From Siniperca chuatsi (lineage: Eukaryota; Chordata; Actinopteri; Centrarchiformes; Sinipercidae): a DNA stretch of 64,000 nt. The notes beneath the pieces were generated by a model. The model was given only the letters and a program-made list of their open reading frames with translations. It was not told where the DNA came from and did no database searches. The number at the start of each line of letters is the position of its first letter. Positions within the stretch are counted from its first letter, which is position 1. Below are positions 63,171 to 64,000 of this stretch, piece by piece. Location: positions 7,465,175 to 7,529,174 of the forward strand of contig NC_058058.1 in the NCBI RefSeq assembly GCF_020085105.1, given 5' to 3'. A program made the translations under genes and the position numbers.

Positions 63171-64000
63171 GAATTTGAAAGATAACACAGTATAATAATG
63201 AGAAACACTTGAGAACACCTGAGAAAAATCATAATGGTGTCCATTTTTTACTGAAAAACTATTATATGACAAAAGATTTTCACGGATGAATATAGATTCA
63301 CAGGAATATGTTTTACATGTATGGTTTCTGTTTCTTGAGTCCAACAACTCTAAACACGTTAACTGTTTGCCTCGTAGACAAGATACAAAGTATAAAACAA
63401 AATGCACAACACTGGTCATCACTGACGTTCACAAGATCACAGCTGTTCACATTGATGGAAATTAAAAAGACCCATATATTTCAAATCTCAACTGAAATGT
63501 ACAAATCAAATACTGGTGAGTTTTCATAATCACAATAAGATATAACCATACTGTATATCAAAAATACTATACTAAAGAGAAAAGAAAAAGTAGGTAAAAA
63601 CAAAACAGCTGTGTACAAACAGTAGCAGAATATCAGAGAGCTGCAATAGTTGCAATAAAAGTTTTCCTTTTACAATAACATACTGTAATGTCTCTGTCCG
63701 GTAAAAACAAACAAACATGTATTTCCATATTTGGCTTATTTGAATTTTTCAGATAAACTGAATAATTAAGGTTGAGAAAAGTCACCTACTTCTTAAACAA
63801 TTTAAATTTAAAAACCACCTTGGATGCAACACAAATGTTCAAATTTTACCTCAAACACATCAATAAAGTGCTAATTTTAGACCAAATAAAAGCTTACATT
63901 CACGATTTCCCTTTTTTAAAAGTCTGTAAAACCATTAGAGTTATTCATGACTCAGCAGCCAGGCCCAATACTGTAAATTCAGCCTACAGTTTCTGCTTCT
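63171..64000. other. window end, no gene seen
   Basis: AT-rich sequence with several poly(A)-signal-like words. It could include the 3' end of a gene lying beyond the window, but no exon, motif or named repeat is visible. Confidence 0.35.

Overview
This 64 kb window looks like nuclear DNA of a ray-finned fish, most likely a percomorph teleost. The genes are intron-rich with GT-AG splicing, the background is AT-rich, there are many CA/GT microsatellites, and the interspersed repeats (small hAT-type MITEs, L2/CR1-like and I/Nimb-like LINE pieces, tRNA-derived SINEs) are of kinds typical of teleosts. The species cannot be fixed from sequence alone.

Layout. 1-7000 is a gene-free repeat field (LINE tail, diverged tandem duplications, a hAT MITE with its target-site duplication). 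7000-21.8 kb holds lipe (hormone-sensitive lipase, + strand) with a probable non-coding first exon near 7.1 kb and ten coding exons at 12156-21248. 22.6-23.8 kb is a broken trypsin-like gene. 25.2-37.2 kb is ddx6 (DEAD-box helicase of P-bodies, + strand) with 5' UTR exons, eleven coding exons (27884-32432) and a long 3' UTR. 38.4-45.2 kb is tomm40 (mitochondrial import pore, + strand), with a non-coding first exon and nine coding exons (40415-44071). 45.9-47.1 kb is an apolipoprotein A-IV-like gene on the - strand; 52.6-54.4 kb is its close paralogue on the + strand. The 5.5 kb between their promoters holds a decayed coiled-coil coding stretch, a SINE and LINE debris. 54.5-55.9 kb is I/Nimb-like LINE debris and an unclassified repeat. 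56.9-62.0 kb is an apolipoprotein E gene (+ strand). 62.1-63.2 kb is a tandem duplication interrupted by a TTAA-flanked MITE. The last 0.8 kb shows nothing recognisable.

Functional theme. Four of the six intact genes concern lipid handling: lipe mobilises stored acylglycerol, and the apoA-IV-like pair and apoE make exchangeable plasma lipoprotein proteins. The tomm40-apoE neighbourhood matches the TOMM40-APOE linkage of mammals (human 19q13, where LIPE also lies), while ddx6 and apoA-IV relatives lie on human 11q23. The window therefore joins two neighbourhoods that are separate in human.

Main points for a second look: (1) the two inverted apoA-IV genes are about 98% identical over 510 bp of the last coding exon but much less alike in their upstream exons, which suggests gene conversion; (2) the predicted lipase keeps its catalytic residues and one PKA-type site but appears to lack the RRSS pair that matters for PKA activation in mammals; (3) apoE carries an extra intron immediately after its receptor/heparin-binding basic cluster; (4) a pair of 342 bp direct repeats differ at only three positions; (5) a degenerate coiled-coil reading frame of unknown origin sits between the apoA-IV paralogues. 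Exon coordinates were assembled by hand from splice signals, reading frame and recalled protein families; no database search was run.
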